Shown: piece after piece, positions 33,444-42,374 of the stretch
How positions within the stretch are numbered: position 1 is the stretch's first letter
Layout of the letters: each line of letters starts with the position of its first letter
Assembly (NCBI RefSeq): GCF_003259845.1
Contig: NZ_QLMJ01000031.1
Coordinates: 1-64,000, forward strand
Reading direction: 5' to 3'
From: Actinoplanes lutulentus
Lineage (GTDB): Bacteria; Actinomycetota; Actinomycetes; Mycobacteriales; Micromonosporaceae
DNA length: 64,000 nucleotides
The notes under the pieces: generated by a model
Told to the model about the DNA's origin: nothing
The model's database searches: none
The model's input: only the letters and a program-made list of their open reading frames with translations
Translations under genes and position numbers: made by a program

Positions 33444-34727
33444 TCAGCGGGCGGTGCGTTCGGTTTCTTTCTGGTAGTCGATGGCGTCGGGGGCGCCGCC
33501 GAACTCGTCGGCCATCTCGCCTGCCACGGCGTCGGGGGAGCCGTGCGGGGACTCGGCGGCCATGGTGGCGTCGGCTTCGGCGAGGCGGCGGTGGCCTGTG
33601 GTCAGGACGGCCACGCCCAGCAGGACCGCCGCGGCGCCGACCAGGAACGGGACGTGGATGTTCCAGTGGTCGACCATCTTGCCGGCCGCGAACGGGGCGA
33701 GGCCGCCGCCGATGAAGCGGACGAAGCCGTACGCGGCGGAGGCGACCGGGCGCTCGACCGGGGCGACCAGCATGACCGCCTGGGTGGTGAGGGTGTTGTT
33801 GATGCCGGCCACGATGCCGGACGCGATCACGCAGGCGATGACCGCCCAGCGGACGTCGGCGAACAGGCCGATCAGCAGGATCAGCACGGCGAACGTGGTG
33901 AGGGCGCCGTACAGCGAGGGCGCGGTGCCGAACCTGCGCTGCAGCCAGGGCGCGCCGGTGATGGAGAAGAAGGCCAGCAGCAGACCCCAGGCGAAGAAGA
34001 CGAAGCCGAGCTGAATCGCGCTCAATTCCATCGGGTACGGCGCGTAACCGAGCATCGTGAAGAAGCCCCAGTTGTAGAGCAGCGCCGTGATGCCCATCGT
34101 GAGCAGGCTCCGGTGCCGCAGCGCCTTGATCGGGGCGAGCAGCGGGGTGGGCTGCGCGGACTTCGGCGTCGGCTCGACCAGCACAACCGTTGCGATCAGG
34201 GCGATCGCCATCAGCACCGATACGCCGAAGAACGGGCCGCGCCAGCTGATGTCGCCGAGCAGGCCGCCGATCAGCGGGCCGGCGGCGATGCCGAGGCCGA
34301 GCGCGGCCTCGTAGAGCACGATCGCGCCGGCGAATCCGCCGGTCGCCGACGCGACGATGACGGCGAGCGAGGTGGCGATGAACATGGCGTTGCCGAGTCC
34401 CCAGCCGGCCCGGAACCCGACGATGCCGTTGATCGAGCCGGAGAGGCCGGCGAGCGCGGCGAAAACCACGATCAGGGCGAGGCCGCTGATCAGGGTGGCC
34501 TTCGCGCCGATCCGGCTGGCGACCCAGCCGGTGAACAGCATCGCCACCGCGGTGACCAGCAGATAACTGGTGAAGAGCAGACTTACCTGGCTGGGTGTGG
34601 CGTCCAGCTTCTCGGAGAGCGCGGGAAGGATCGGATCGACGAGGCCGATGCCCATGAAGCTGACGACACAGGCGAATGCGACCGCGTACACGGCTCGTGG
34701 TTGTTTGAAGAGCGTGTTGCCGCTCAC
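33444..34727 (-). CDS. MFS drug/metabolite efflux transporter
   Basis: The 427-residue protein has twelve hydrophobic segments and the DHA1-type loop GWVASRIGAKATLISG between segments 2 and 3. The C-terminal tail is long and acidic. The GTG at 34727 follows GGAGG at suitable spacing and is preferred over upstream in-frame codons. It is divergent from a MarR gene, the usual arrangement for inducible drug efflux. The substrate is unknown. Confidence 0.9.
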   Translation of the reverse strand: MSGNTLFKQPRAVYAVAFACVVSFMGIGLVDPILPALSEKLDATPSQVSLLFTSYLLVTAVAMLFTGWVASRIGAKATLISGLALIVVFAALAGLSGSINGIVGFRAGWGLGNAMFIATSLAVIVASATGGFAGAIVLYEAALGLGIAAGPLIGGLLGDISWRGPFFGVSVLMAIALIATVVLVEPTPKSAQPTPLLAPIKALRHRSLLTMGITALLYNWGFFTMLGYAPYPMELSAIQLGFVFFAWGLLLAFFSITGAPWLQRRFGTAPSLYGALTTFAVLILLIGLFADVRWAVIACVIASGIVAGINNTLTTQAVMLVAPVERPVASAAYGFVRFIGGGLAPFAAGKMVDHWNIHVPFLVGAAAVLLGVAVLTTGHRRLAEADATMAAESPHGSPDAVAGEMADEFGGAPDAIDYQKETERTAR

Positions 34728-34768
34728 CGGGCACCTCCGCGAAGGCAAGAAAAGGATCGGGCAGGTGC

Positions 34769-34791
34769 AACGTTAGATGCATAATGGCGTT
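34769..34791. promoter_or_regulatory. imperfect palindrome between MFS and MarR genes
   Basis: AACG and CGTT flank a central ATGCAT, with A/T-rich spacers that differ by one base between the two sides. It overlaps the MarR gene's start region and is a plausible MarR operator in an otherwise G/C-rich interval. Confidence 0.45.
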
Positions 34792-35238
34792 ATGGAAAAT
34801 CCAGAGGGTACGAGTCGTGGCTCACAGTTGCTGCCCGTGCTCGGTCAGCTGGTGCGTTTCCTGCGACAGCTCGACAGTCCGGACAATCCGAGCGCGGTCT
34901 CCCTCGCCGTGCTGCGCCGCCTCGCGAACGACGGTCCCGGCCGGGTGACCGATCTGGCCCGGCTCGAGCGTGCCTCTCAGCCCGGCATGACCCAGCTGGT
35001 CGGCCGGATGGAGAAGAGCGGGCTGGTCCAGCGGGCGCCCGACCCGGCCGACGGCCGTGGTGTGCTCGTGGAGATCACTCAGGAGGGGCGCGACGTGATC
35101 GCCCGGACGCACGCCCACTACGTGGCGACGCTCGACGAGCTCTTCGGTCATCTGGGGGCCGAGGACAGTGCGGCCATCGTGCGCGCGATTCCCGCCCTGG
35201 AAAGACTTGCGCGGGCCGCCGAGGCGAGTCAGGACTGA
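34792..35238 (+). CDS. MarR-family regulator
   Basis: The 148-residue product has the MarR winged helix (GRVTDLARLERASQPGMTQLVGRMEKSGLV with the wing DPADGRGVLVEIT). The ATG at 34792 is preferred; an upstream ATG at 34777 would put the operator-like palindrome inside the coding region. It probably represses the divergent MFS gene and itself. Confidence 0.92.
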   Translation: MENPEGTSRGSQLLPVLGQLVRFLRQLDSPDNPSAVSLAVLRRLANDGPGRVTDLARLERASQPGMTQLVGRMEKSGLVQRAPDPADGRGVLVEITQEGRDVIARTHAHYVATLDELFGHLGAEDSAAIVRAIPALERLARAAEASQD

Positions 35239-35384
35239 GTACCGGGTATTGCCGCCATGTTTCGACATTGTTTTGCCTCGCATATGCGTACCCAAGAAGG
35301 CCTTTGACTGTGAATTTGCGGTCTTACAGGGAGTGTCCTCTGTGGATATGGTGATCACCGCCTGAGTTACGGGGGGTAACCATC

Positions 35385-36071
35385 ATGCGACGCCTCGGAG
35401 CCCCCTGCCCTTCATGGAAGGACACAACCTTGTCTGAAACGCCGCTGTGGTTGCAGGGCCGGACGGCCGTCGTGGAAGCCGCCGACCCGAGCGAGTTCCG
35501 GCACGGCACCCCCGATTACCACCTGTCGCACGTCGTGATGCCGGAGCAGCGCAGCACCGACCACGCGCCCGGCTCGCTGGAGGCGATCGTCGAGTCGATC
35601 GTGCAGGTCTTCGAGATGGAGGTCTCGCACAAGAAGGACCCGGCGACGTGGGTCTCGATGGTCACCGAGCATTTCCGCACGAACATCAACGGTGGTCCGT
35701 GGGCGTCCGCGCAGGACATCGCCGACCAGGGCTCCTACAACGTCCTCATCGGAAACTCGCCGTTCTACGCGGTGGGCAAGGAGTCGTTCGACAGCCAGCA
35801 CGACATCTTCCACGGCGCGTTTCCGAACGGGTTCTACTGGGAGGTTCTGCAGGTGCTCAGCCCGCCGCCGGTGGTGACGTTCAAATGGCGGCACTGGGGT
35901 GCTTTCGACGGGGAGTACCACGGCTATCAGCCGAATGGGAAGACCATCGAGATGTTCGGGATGAGCATCGCCAAGGTGGACGATGACCTGAAGTTGCTGG
36001 AGGTCGAGCACTATTACGACCCGAACCAGTTCCTCAGCACTTTGACCGGTGGTTGCCCGATCGCGCACTGA
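35385..36071 (+). CDS. SnoaL-like protein related to plant pathogen-related proteins
   Basis: The product of up to 228 residues has a C-terminal NTF2/SnoaL-like domain with a run of features I associate with plant 'pathogen-related protein' homologues: GSYNVLIGNSPFY, FHGAFPNGFYWEVLQV, PPPVVTFKWRHWGAFDG and VEHYYDPNQFL. The SnoaL fold is used by polyketide cyclases, isomerases and binding proteins. No cyclase partners are near, so the role is unknown. The ATG at 35385 and a TTG at 35430 after GGAAGGA both could start it. Confidence 0.78.
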   Translation: MRRLGAPCPSWKDTTLSETPLWLQGRTAVVEAADPSEFRHGTPDYHLSHVVMPEQRSTDHAPGSLEAIVESIVQVFEMEVSHKKDPATWVSMVTEHFRTNINGGPWASAQDIADQGSYNVLIGNSPFYAVGKESFDSQHDIFHGAFPNGFYWEVLQVLSPPPVVTFKWRHWGAFDGEYHGYQPNGKTIEMFGMSIAKVDDDLKLLEVEHYYDPNQFLSTLTGGCPIAH

Positions 36072-36151
36072 TCACTCTTGTGGGCGGCGGCCCCGGCAGA
36101 ACGTGGCCGATCGCCGCCGCCCTCGGTCGTGATCCCCGGCGAATCTCTCCT

Positions 36152-36178
36152 CCAAAACCTAGCGGACTCGGTTTTTGG
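36152..36178. promoter_or_regulatory. inverted repeat CCAAAACC / GGTTTTTGG before the rhamnosidase
   Basis: The arms differ by one extra T and are separated by 10 nt. It lies between the SnoaL-like stop and the rhamnosidase ATG, 41 nt upstream of the latter. It could be a terminator for the former or an operator for the latter. A/T-rich arms are unusual here. Confidence 0.45.
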
Positions 36179-36218
36179 CGGGCATGCTTGCGGGACCTTC
36201 GGCACGCCTGGAGTTCCC

Positions 36219-38774
36219 ATGAACGAGACCGTTTGCACCCGGTTGCGGGTTGAGCACGCGCCGGCCGGTGCGACCCCGTTGATCGAGGCCGCCCGGCCCC
36301 GGTTGTCCTGGTGGCTGCCGGATGGCGCCGTTGGTCAGCAGGCCTTTCAGTGGTCCGCCGGGGATTGGGAGTCGCCGTGGATCGTCTCGCCGGAGAGTGT
36401 GCTCGTGCCGTGGACCGGGCCGGTTCCCTCGGCGGGGGAGCGGATCGCCTGGCGGGTCCGGGTCCGCACCGATCTCGGCGTCAGTGACTGGTCGGCGCCG
36501 GCTTCCTGGGAGCGCGCCACCCCGCCTGATGCCTGGGAAGCCGTGTGGATCGAGCCGCACGAACCCGAGATCGCCGAGGCCGGTGAGCGTCCCGCGCAGG
36601 TTCTGCGGCGGGCTTTCACCCTTGACGGCCCGATTGTGAAGGCTCGGCTGCGGTTCACCGCGCACGGGATCGTGGAATTCTTCTGCAACGGTGTGCGGGT
36701 TGGTGACGACGAGCTGACGCCCGGGTTCACCGCTTATCGCAAGCGCCTGCAAGTCTGTGAATACGACGTGACCAGCCTTCTTGGCGAGGGGCGCAATGTC
36801 CTTGAGGCGGTGCTGTCCGACGGGTGGTTTCGGGGGCGGCACGGCTTTACGCGTACTCCTGATGGGTTTGGGACACGGACGGCCTTGCTCGCCGAACTCA
36901 GGGTGAGTGACGCCGTGATCGGAACCGGACTCGGGTGGGAGTCGCGGCCGGCCTGGTTCACCGCCGACCTGATGGATGGACAGCGCGAGGACCTGCGTGC
37001 GGCGCACGCTCGGCGATCCGGCGGCGGCTGGTCGCCGGTCACGCTTGCCGAGGGCCATGGGTACGCCGACCGAGCCCGCCTGGTAATCCCCAACGCCCCA
37101 CCCGTCCGGCGGATCCGCGAGATCGTCCCGACGTCGGTGACCGCGTTGCCCGGCGGTGCGCACGTCGTCGACCTCGGCGAGAACGTCAACGGCTGGACCC
37201 GCCTGATCAATCTCGGTCCTGACGGCACCACGATCACGCTGACCCACGGCGAGTCCCTGGCAGCCGACGGTTCGGTCACGACTGACCATCTCCGGGCACC
37301 GGACTTCGCGACCGGCGGATGGAAGCCGGCCGGGCAGGTCGACCAGGTGATCTCGGCCGGTGTGCCCGGTGACGTGTTCGAGCCACGGCACACCACCCAC
37401 GGATTTCGATATGTGCAGGTGGACGGGCATCCCGGCCCGCTGGATGTGGATGACGTGCGCGGGATCGTCGTGCATACCGACCTCGCCGAGATCGGCGCGT
37501 TCGCCTGCTCCGACGACCGGCTGAACCGGCTGCACGAGATCGCGGTACGCAGCTTCCTCGGCAACGCTTGCGACATCCCGACCGACTGCCCGCAGCGGGA
37601 ACGGTCCGGTTTCTCCGGCGATTGGCAGATCTTTCAGCCGTCGGCGGCGTTCACGCACGATGTCGCCGCGTTCAGCACGAAGTGGCTGCGTGACCTGGCC
37701 GCTGATCAGTGGGACGACGGGACGATCACGAACGTCTCGCCGGATCCGGGTGGCGGCGGTCCGATGCGGGCGACGAACGGATCGGCCGGCTGGGGCGACG
37801 CGATCACGCTGGTGCCGTGGCAGTTGTTCCAGGCGTACGGAGATCGCGGGGTGCTCGCCGAGTTCTATCCGGCGATGCGCGCGTGGGTGGACCGGTGTGC
37901 GCTGGCGGCGGCGTCGCGGCGCCATCCGTCCCGGGAAGCCGACTCCGCCGAGCCGAAGCCGCACGAGGAGTTCCTGTTCGACACGGGTTTTCACTTCGGG
38001 GAGTGGCTGGAGCCCGGAGTCGAGCCGCACCTGGATTTCGGGGCTGACCAGGGGATAGTGGCAACGGCATATCTGCATCTGTCGGCGCGCCGGTTGGCCG
38101 AGATGGAAGGCCTCATCGACAAAGACGAGACCTATCGCGTCCTCGCCGACAAGACCCGCGAGGCCTGGCAGATCGAATACCTGCTGCCCGACGGCAGTCT
38201 GACCATCCCCACCCAGGCCAACTACGTGCGAGCCCTCGCCTTCGACCTGATCCCACCAGCACAGCGCGAAGCCGTCGCCGGCCACCTCGCCGCCCTGATC
38301 GAAAGCGCCGGCAACCACCTCGGCACCGGCTTCCTGACCACCGGCCTGCTGCTACCGACCCTGGCCGACAACGGTCACCCCGACCTGGCGTGGAAACTGC
38401 TCCTGTCGACCGGTGTGCCGTCCTGGCTGGAGATGGTCGACCGCGGCGCCACCACCGTCTGGGAACGCTGGGACGGCGCCGGGATGTCGCTCAACCACTA
38501 CAGCAAGGGCGCGGTCATCTCGTTCCTGCACACGCACGTGGCCGGGCTGCGCCCGCTGGAGCCCGGTTACCGGCGGTTCCTGGTCCAGCCGGTGCCCGGA
38601 CCGTCGCTGAGCTGGGCGTCCGCGCGGCACGAGTCGCCGTACGGGCTGATCCGCGTCGCGTGGAACCACGCCGAGGTCACGGTCACCGTGCCGCCCGGAA
38701 CCAGCGCCGAGGTACGCCTGCCCGGTGGCGTCACGGCGCTCGGGCCCGGAACTCATCACGTGCCTGTGCGCTAG
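36219..38774 (+). CDS. GH78 alpha-L-rhamnosidase
   Basis: The 851-residue product has the GH78 domain order: N-terminal Fn3/beta-sandwich domains, a carbohydrate-binding Bac_rhamnosid_N part, the (alpha/alpha)6 catalytic domain with DIPTDCPQRERSGFSGDWQ carrying the acidic catalytic residues, and a C-terminal beta-domain. The ATG at 36219 fits the family start. No signal peptide is present, so it acts inside the cell on imported rhamnosides such as flavonoid or pectin fragments. L-rhamnose would then feed rhaI at 25119. Confidence 0.93.
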   Translation: MNETVCTRLRVEHAPAGATPLIEAARPRLSWWLPDGAVGQQAFQWSAGDWESPWIVSPESVLVPWTGPVPSAGERIAWRVRVRTDLGVSDWSAPASWERATPPDAWEAVWIEPHEPEIAEAGERPAQVLRRAFTLDGPIVKARLRFTAHGIVEFFCNGVRVGDDELTPGFTAYRKRLQVCEYDVTSLLGEGRNVLEAVLSDGWFRGRHGFTRTPDGFGTRTALLAELRVSDAVIGTGLGWESRPAWFTADLMDGQREDLRAAHARRSGGGWSPVTLAEGHGYADRARLVIPNAPPVRRIREIVPTSVTALPGGAHVVDLGENVNGWTRLINLGPDGTTITLTHGESLAADGSVTTDHLRAPDFATGGWKPAGQVDQVISAGVPGDVFEPRHTTHGFRYVQVDGHPGPLDVDDVRGIVVHTDLAEIGAFACSDDRLNRLHEIAVRSFLGNACDIPTDCPQRERSGFSGDWQIFQPSAAFTHDVAAFSTKWLRDLAADQWDDGTITNVSPDPGGGGPMRATNGSAGWGDAITLVPWQLFQAYGDRGVLAEFYPAMRAWVDRCALAAASRRHPSREADSAEPKPHEEFLFDTGFHFGEWLEPGVEPHLDFGADQGIVATAYLHLSARRLAEMEGLIDKDETYRVLADKTREAWQIEYLLPDGSLTIPTQANYVRALAFDLIPPAQREAVAGHLAALIESAGNHLGTGFLTTGLLLPTLADNGHPDLAWKLLLSTGVPSWLEMVDRGATTVWERWDGAGMSLNHYSKGAVISFLHTHVAGLRPLEPGYRRFLVQPVPGPSLSWASARHESPYGLIRVAWNHAEVTVTVPPGTSAEVRLPGGVTALGPGTHHVPVR

Positions 38775-38784
38775 CGTTTCGGCC

Positions 38785-39408
38785 ATGTCCAGGCGTACCC
38801 AAGGCAGTTATAGCGTGGGGGTCGCCCGGCGTGAGGCGATCCTGGAGGCCGCGACCGGATATTTCGCCAAGGGCGGTTATCACCGGACCGCGATGTCGCG
38901 GATCGCCGCCGACGTGGGCCTCACCGAGGGCGGGTTGCTGCACCACTTCCCGTCGAAGAAACACCTGCTTCTGGCCGTCGTCGAGCGCCGGATCCTGACC
39001 ACCGCCCGGTGGCTGGACGAGACGCCGGCCGACGCGACCGGCCGCGACGTGCTGCGCCGGCTCGCCGGGGTGACCGAGCGCGAGCTCGCCGAACCCGGGC
39101 TGATCGAGCTGTTCGTGATCGTGTCGGCCGAGGCCGCGGACACGTCCAGCCCGGCGCACGCGCTGTTCGCCGAACGCTACGACACCGCGATCAACGGGCT
39201 CGCCGGGCTGCTGCGACGGGCGGTCGAGAGCGGTGAGTTCCGCGCGGACGTGGACTGCACGGCCGTCGCCCGGGAGTGCATCGCGGTCAGTGACGGGCTT
39301 CAACTGCAGTGGGTGCTCAGCGGCGGCGAACTCGATCTGGTCGCCGCGGCGCGGACGCATCTGGACCGGCTCGCCCGGACGATAACGGCGGACGGCGCCG
39401 GCCTCTGA
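38785..39408 (+). CDS. TetR-family regulator downstream of the rhamnosidase
   Basis: The 207-residue product has a TetR DNA-binding domain (HRTAMSRIAADVGLTEGGLLHHF, about residues 30-55) and a TetR_C_6-like domain. It begins 10 nt after the rhamnosidase stop on the same strand, so it is probably cotranscribed and may regulate the enzyme. The ATG at 38785 was chosen over upstream in-frame codons inside the rhamnosidase gene. Confidence 0.88.
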   Translation: MSRRTQGSYSVGVARREAILEAATGYFAKGGYHRTAMSRIAADVGLTEGGLLHHFPSKKHLLLAVVERRILTTARWLDETPADATGRDVLRRLAGVTERELAEPGLIELFVIVSAEAADTSSPAHALFAERYDTAINGLAGLLRRAVESGEFRADVDCTAVARECIAVSDGLQLQWVLSGGELDLVAAARTHLDRLARTITADGAGL

Positions 39409-39581
39409 CGACCCATGAACTCCTGGTGACCTCGGCCGTTTGGGCTGTCATCGACGATAGCGAGGGTTTAGGGTGGTGCGCCGGGGTCAGGCACGGGTGT
39501 CCCGTTCCGGTGCGATGCCATCAGACCGAACTTTCCGCTCCACGCGGCGTAATCCGTCGACCGGGCGGCTGGAGAAGATAA

Positions 39582-40337
39582 ATGGCGATTTTTGACGAAT
39601 TAGCGGGAACTTTGGGCGGGCCGGTCGGGGACAAACCGCCGCTCGTCCTTCTGCACGGGCTCACGTTCGACCGCCGGCAGTGGGCGCCGCTGCTGGCCGA
39701 GCTGCCCGGCCGCCGCGTCCTCACGCTCGACCTGCCCGGCCACGGCCAGTCACCGAGCCAGTCCACCTATCGGATGACGGCCGTCGCCGACCTCGTCCAG
39801 CGCGCCATCCTCGCCGCCGGGCTCGAGTCGCCGATCATTGTCGGTCACTCCGTCGGAGCCGTGATCGCCACGACCTTCGCCGCCCGGCACCCCGCGCGCG
39901 GCGTCGTGAACCTCGACCAGCCACTGCTGCCCGGCGATTTCGGCACTCTGGTCCGGCAGTCCGAGCCCGAGTTGCGCAGCCCCGCCTGGCGGACGATCTG
40001 GGACAAACTGCTCGACGGCATGGGCATCGACTCCCTGCCGACCGCCGCCTGGGCGCTCGTCGAACGTACCTCACGCCCCCGCGCTGACCTGCTCCTCGGT
40101 TACTGGGAGGAGATCCTGCGCGGCACCGACGCCGAGATCGAGGAGGAGCGCCGCAAGGACCTGACGGCCCTCGCGGACCGCGAGATCGGTTACAGCTGGG
40201 TGACCACCTCACCGCCCCAGCTTGGGTACGCGGAATGGCTCCGGAGTTCCCTGCCGAAACTGGAGATCACCGTGCTGGAGGGTGGGCATTTTCCGCATCT
40301 CGCGTACCCGAAGCAGGTGGGTCTCATCCTGTCGTGA
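39582..40337 (+). CDS. alpha/beta-hydrolase
   Basis: The 251-residue product has the alpha/beta-hydrolase fold with LLHGLTFDRRQWAPLL (oxyanion region), nucleophile elbow GHSVGA near residue 90 and the catalytic histidine in EGGHFPHL near the end. The ATG follows GGAGAAG at good spacing. The substrate is unknown. The 173 bases before it hold no gene. Its stop overlaps the convergent lipoprotein by 14 nt. Confidence 0.9.
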   Translation: MAIFDELAGTLGGPVGDKPPLVLLHGLTFDRRQWAPLLAELPGRRVLTLDLPGHGQSPSQSTYRMTAVADLVQRAILAAGLESPIIVGHSVGAVIATTFAARHPARGVVNLDQPLLPGDFGTLVRQSEPELRSPAWRTIWDKLLDGMGIDSLPTAAWALVERTSRPRADLLLGYWEEILRGTDAEIEEERRKDLTALADREIGYSWVTTSPPQLGYAEWLRSSLPKLEITVLEGGHFPHLAYPKQVGLILS

Positions 40338-41001
40338 TGGTGGCTCCGGTGAGGGTGATGTACCACGCGGAGTCGGTGAAATCGGGTCCGGTCTCCGGGC
40401 CGATGTAGGCGTCGATGTGCTTTGCGCCGCCGAGCCCGGGCGTGAACTCGTCGGAGATCCGCCACGCGGCGTCCTGGAGCGTGGCGCAGACGTCGGCGTC
40501 CGGGGCTGAGCCGTCGTCCTGGGCGCCGCATCCGGTGATCGTGAACGCGGTGCCCTGCGGCAGGACGCTCGGGTCGGCGGCGGACGAGACGAACGGGGTC
40601 AGTGCTCCGCCGTCGCTGGTCCGTGGGGTGGAGTCGAGCCAGTACCCGATGTCGTAGGACCAGTTCAGGTACTGGCCGGACGTGGTCTGTCCGGTGCCCT
40701 CGTCCTCGACGGCCTGGACGAAGTCGGCGGGGTAGGTGCCGAGGTCGTCGGTGCCGTTGACGCAGTCGAGGACGGTGCAGCCGGTCACTGCGGTCGGGTC
40801 GCCGTCGTGAAAGCGTTCGACGGCGGTGTAGTAGACGGTGATCTCCCAGTCTTCACTGGTTTCTATGGTCGTTTTCTTCGAGGTGGTGGTGGTGCTGGTC
40901 ATGCTCGGTGTCTCAGAGGCCTCCACGCTCCGGCCCTCGCCCGCGGTTTCGCCGCAGCCGGCCAGCGCTGCGACGATCACCAGGGTCAGAAGGATGCGCA
41001 C
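40324..41001 (-). CDS. lipoprotein of unknown function
   Basis: The 225-residue product has a signal peptide with lipobox AALAGCGE (cysteine near residue 16), a Thr/Ser-rich linker and a mature domain with four cysteines (two close together in GCTVLDC, others in TGCGAQ and DVC) that could form disulfides outside the cell. I do not recognise the family. It is on the same strand as the thymidine kinase gene 41 nt upstream. Confidence 0.82.
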   Translation of the reverse strand: MRILLTLVIVAALAGCGETAGEGRSVEASETPSMTSTTTTSKKTTIETSEDWEITVYYTAVERFHDGDPTAVTGCTVLDCVNGTDDLGTYPADFVQAVEDEGTGQTTSGQYLNWSYDIGYWLDSTPRTSDGGALTPFVSSAADPSVLPQGTAFTITGCGAQDDGSAPDADVCATLQDAAWRISDEFTPGLGGAKHIDAYIGPETGPDFTDSAWYITLTGATITTG

Positions 41002-41042
41002 CTGGTCAGCATCGCAAGCGACTTATCCAGAAATATGCTGAT

Positions 41043-41594
41043 TCAGGGAAGCACGACGCAGCGCCGGCAGCGGGCCTCGTAGGTGTACGTGCCGTCGTCC
41101 GGCAGCGCCGTCGACGGCGCCAGCTCCCGGATGAACGGTTTGCCGCTCTCCAGAACCTGCGTGTGCGTGGCGTCCAGCGAACGGCACACGTCACACACCG
41201 CCCGTCGATAGATCACCTTTTCCGGGGCGAGTTCGAACAGTGCGCGTACCGGGGCGAACAGCTGACCCCGGTGATCCAGGTCGATCCCGGCGACGACCAC
41301 CTTGACGCCGGACCGCACCGCGACACCCAGCACCGCGATGTCGTCGACAGTGAACATGTGGATCTCGTCGACACCGATCACCTCGACGTCACCCTCGGCC
41401 GCGCCGGCCAGGCTGTTCACCTTGACGGTCTGCAGGCTGCCACCGGAACGCGAGGTGACAGCGGTGTCCCGCCCGTGCCGCGCCGACTGGTAGATGCGGT
41501 GCGGGATGCCGGCATGCTGAAGCGGCGACAGCAGGCTGATCATCTCCAGCGACTTGCCGCCCTTCATCGGGCCGACGATCAACGTGAGATCCAT
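41043..41594 (-). CDS. tdk: thymidine kinase
   Basis: The 183-residue product is a type II thymidine kinase: P-loop GPMKGGKS at residues 8-15, Walker-B-like VIGVDEIHMF, and the zinc-binding C-terminal half with CDVC and CRRC pairs. It phosphorylates thymidine in the salvage pathway. The ATG at 41594 places the P-loop at its normal distance from the N-terminus; the longer open frame upstream is not conserved. It is divergent from a methyltransferase gene. Confidence 0.93.
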   Translation of the reverse strand: MDLTLIVGPMKGGKSLEMISLLSPLQHAGIPHRIYQSARHGRDTAVTSRSGGSLQTVKVNSLAGAAEGDVEVIGVDEIHMFTVDDIAVLGVAVRSGVKVVVAGIDLDHRGQLFAPVRALFELAPEKVIYRRAVCDVCRSLDATHTQVLESGKPFIRELAPSTALPDDGTYTYEARCRRCVVLP

Positions 41595-41684
41595 GGCGAA
41601 GACCGTGCCACAGCCGCTCCAGCCCCGTCGTGGCGGCCCCACCAGCTATGACGCCGGCCCGCCTCGAACCAGTAGGCTCGGGCG

Positions 41685-42374
41685 GTGTTCTCACCCCGGG
41701 GTCCGTCGCTGCGTGAGCTGTGTGTCCAGGCGTTGTCGTCGGTCGAGCGTGGCTACGACCTTCTGGCCCCGAAATTCGACCACACCCCCTTTCGTACGCC
41801 TTCGTCGCTGCTCGACGCGACCGCAGCTCACCTGAGCGGCCTGGGCCCGTTCGGCCGAGGGCTGGACGTCTGCTGCGGCACCGGCGCCGGGCTGTCGGTT
41901 CTGCGGGGACTGTGTCCGGAAGGGATCACCGGCGTCGACTTCAGCGCCGGCATGCTCGCGCAGGCGGGGGAGGCCTGCCCGGAGGCGACGCTGGTGCGGG
42001 CCGACGCCCGGGCGCTGCCGTTCGACGGCGAGTTCGACCTGGCGGTGAGCTTTGGGGCGCTCGGCCATTTCCTGCCGTCCGAGCGGCCGGCGCTCTTCGC
42101 GGGGGTGCACCGGGCGCTGCGGCCCGGCGGCCTGTTCGCGCTGCCCCTCGGCTCGCCGCCGCCGATAACTTCGCCCTGGCACTGGGCGACTCTCGGCTTC
42201 GACACCGCGATGCGCGTCCGCAACGCGGTGATCCGCCCACCGTTCGTCATGTACTACCGCACCACCCCGGTCGCGGCTGTCAGGCACGACCTGACCGCCG
42301 CCGGCTTCACCGTGTCGGTGGCGGAGCTGCCGGATCCTCGTTGCTCCCTGCTGCTCGCCCGGAAGCCTTCCTGA
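41685..42374 (+). CDS. class I SAM-dependent methyltransferase
   Basis: The 229-residue product has the Rossmann-type SAM loop LDVCCGTGAGLSVL, followed by GVDFSAGML, VRADARALPFDGEFDLAVSFGALGHF and a Methyltransf_11/25-like core. The start is a GTG at 41685. The substrate is unknown. Its 3' end overlaps the convergent DUF1990 gene by 68 nt. Confidence 0.88.
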   Translation: MFSPRGPSLRELCVQALSSVERGYDLLAPKFDHTPFRTPSSLLDATAAHLSGLGPFGRGLDVCCGTGAGLSVLRGLCPEGITGVDFSAGMLAQAGEACPEATLVRADARALPFDGEFDLAVSFGALGHFLPSERPALFAGVHRALRPGGLFALPLGSPPPITSPWHWATLGFDTAMRVRNAVIRPPFVMYYRTTPVAAVRHDLTAAGFTVSVAELPDPRCSLLLARKPS

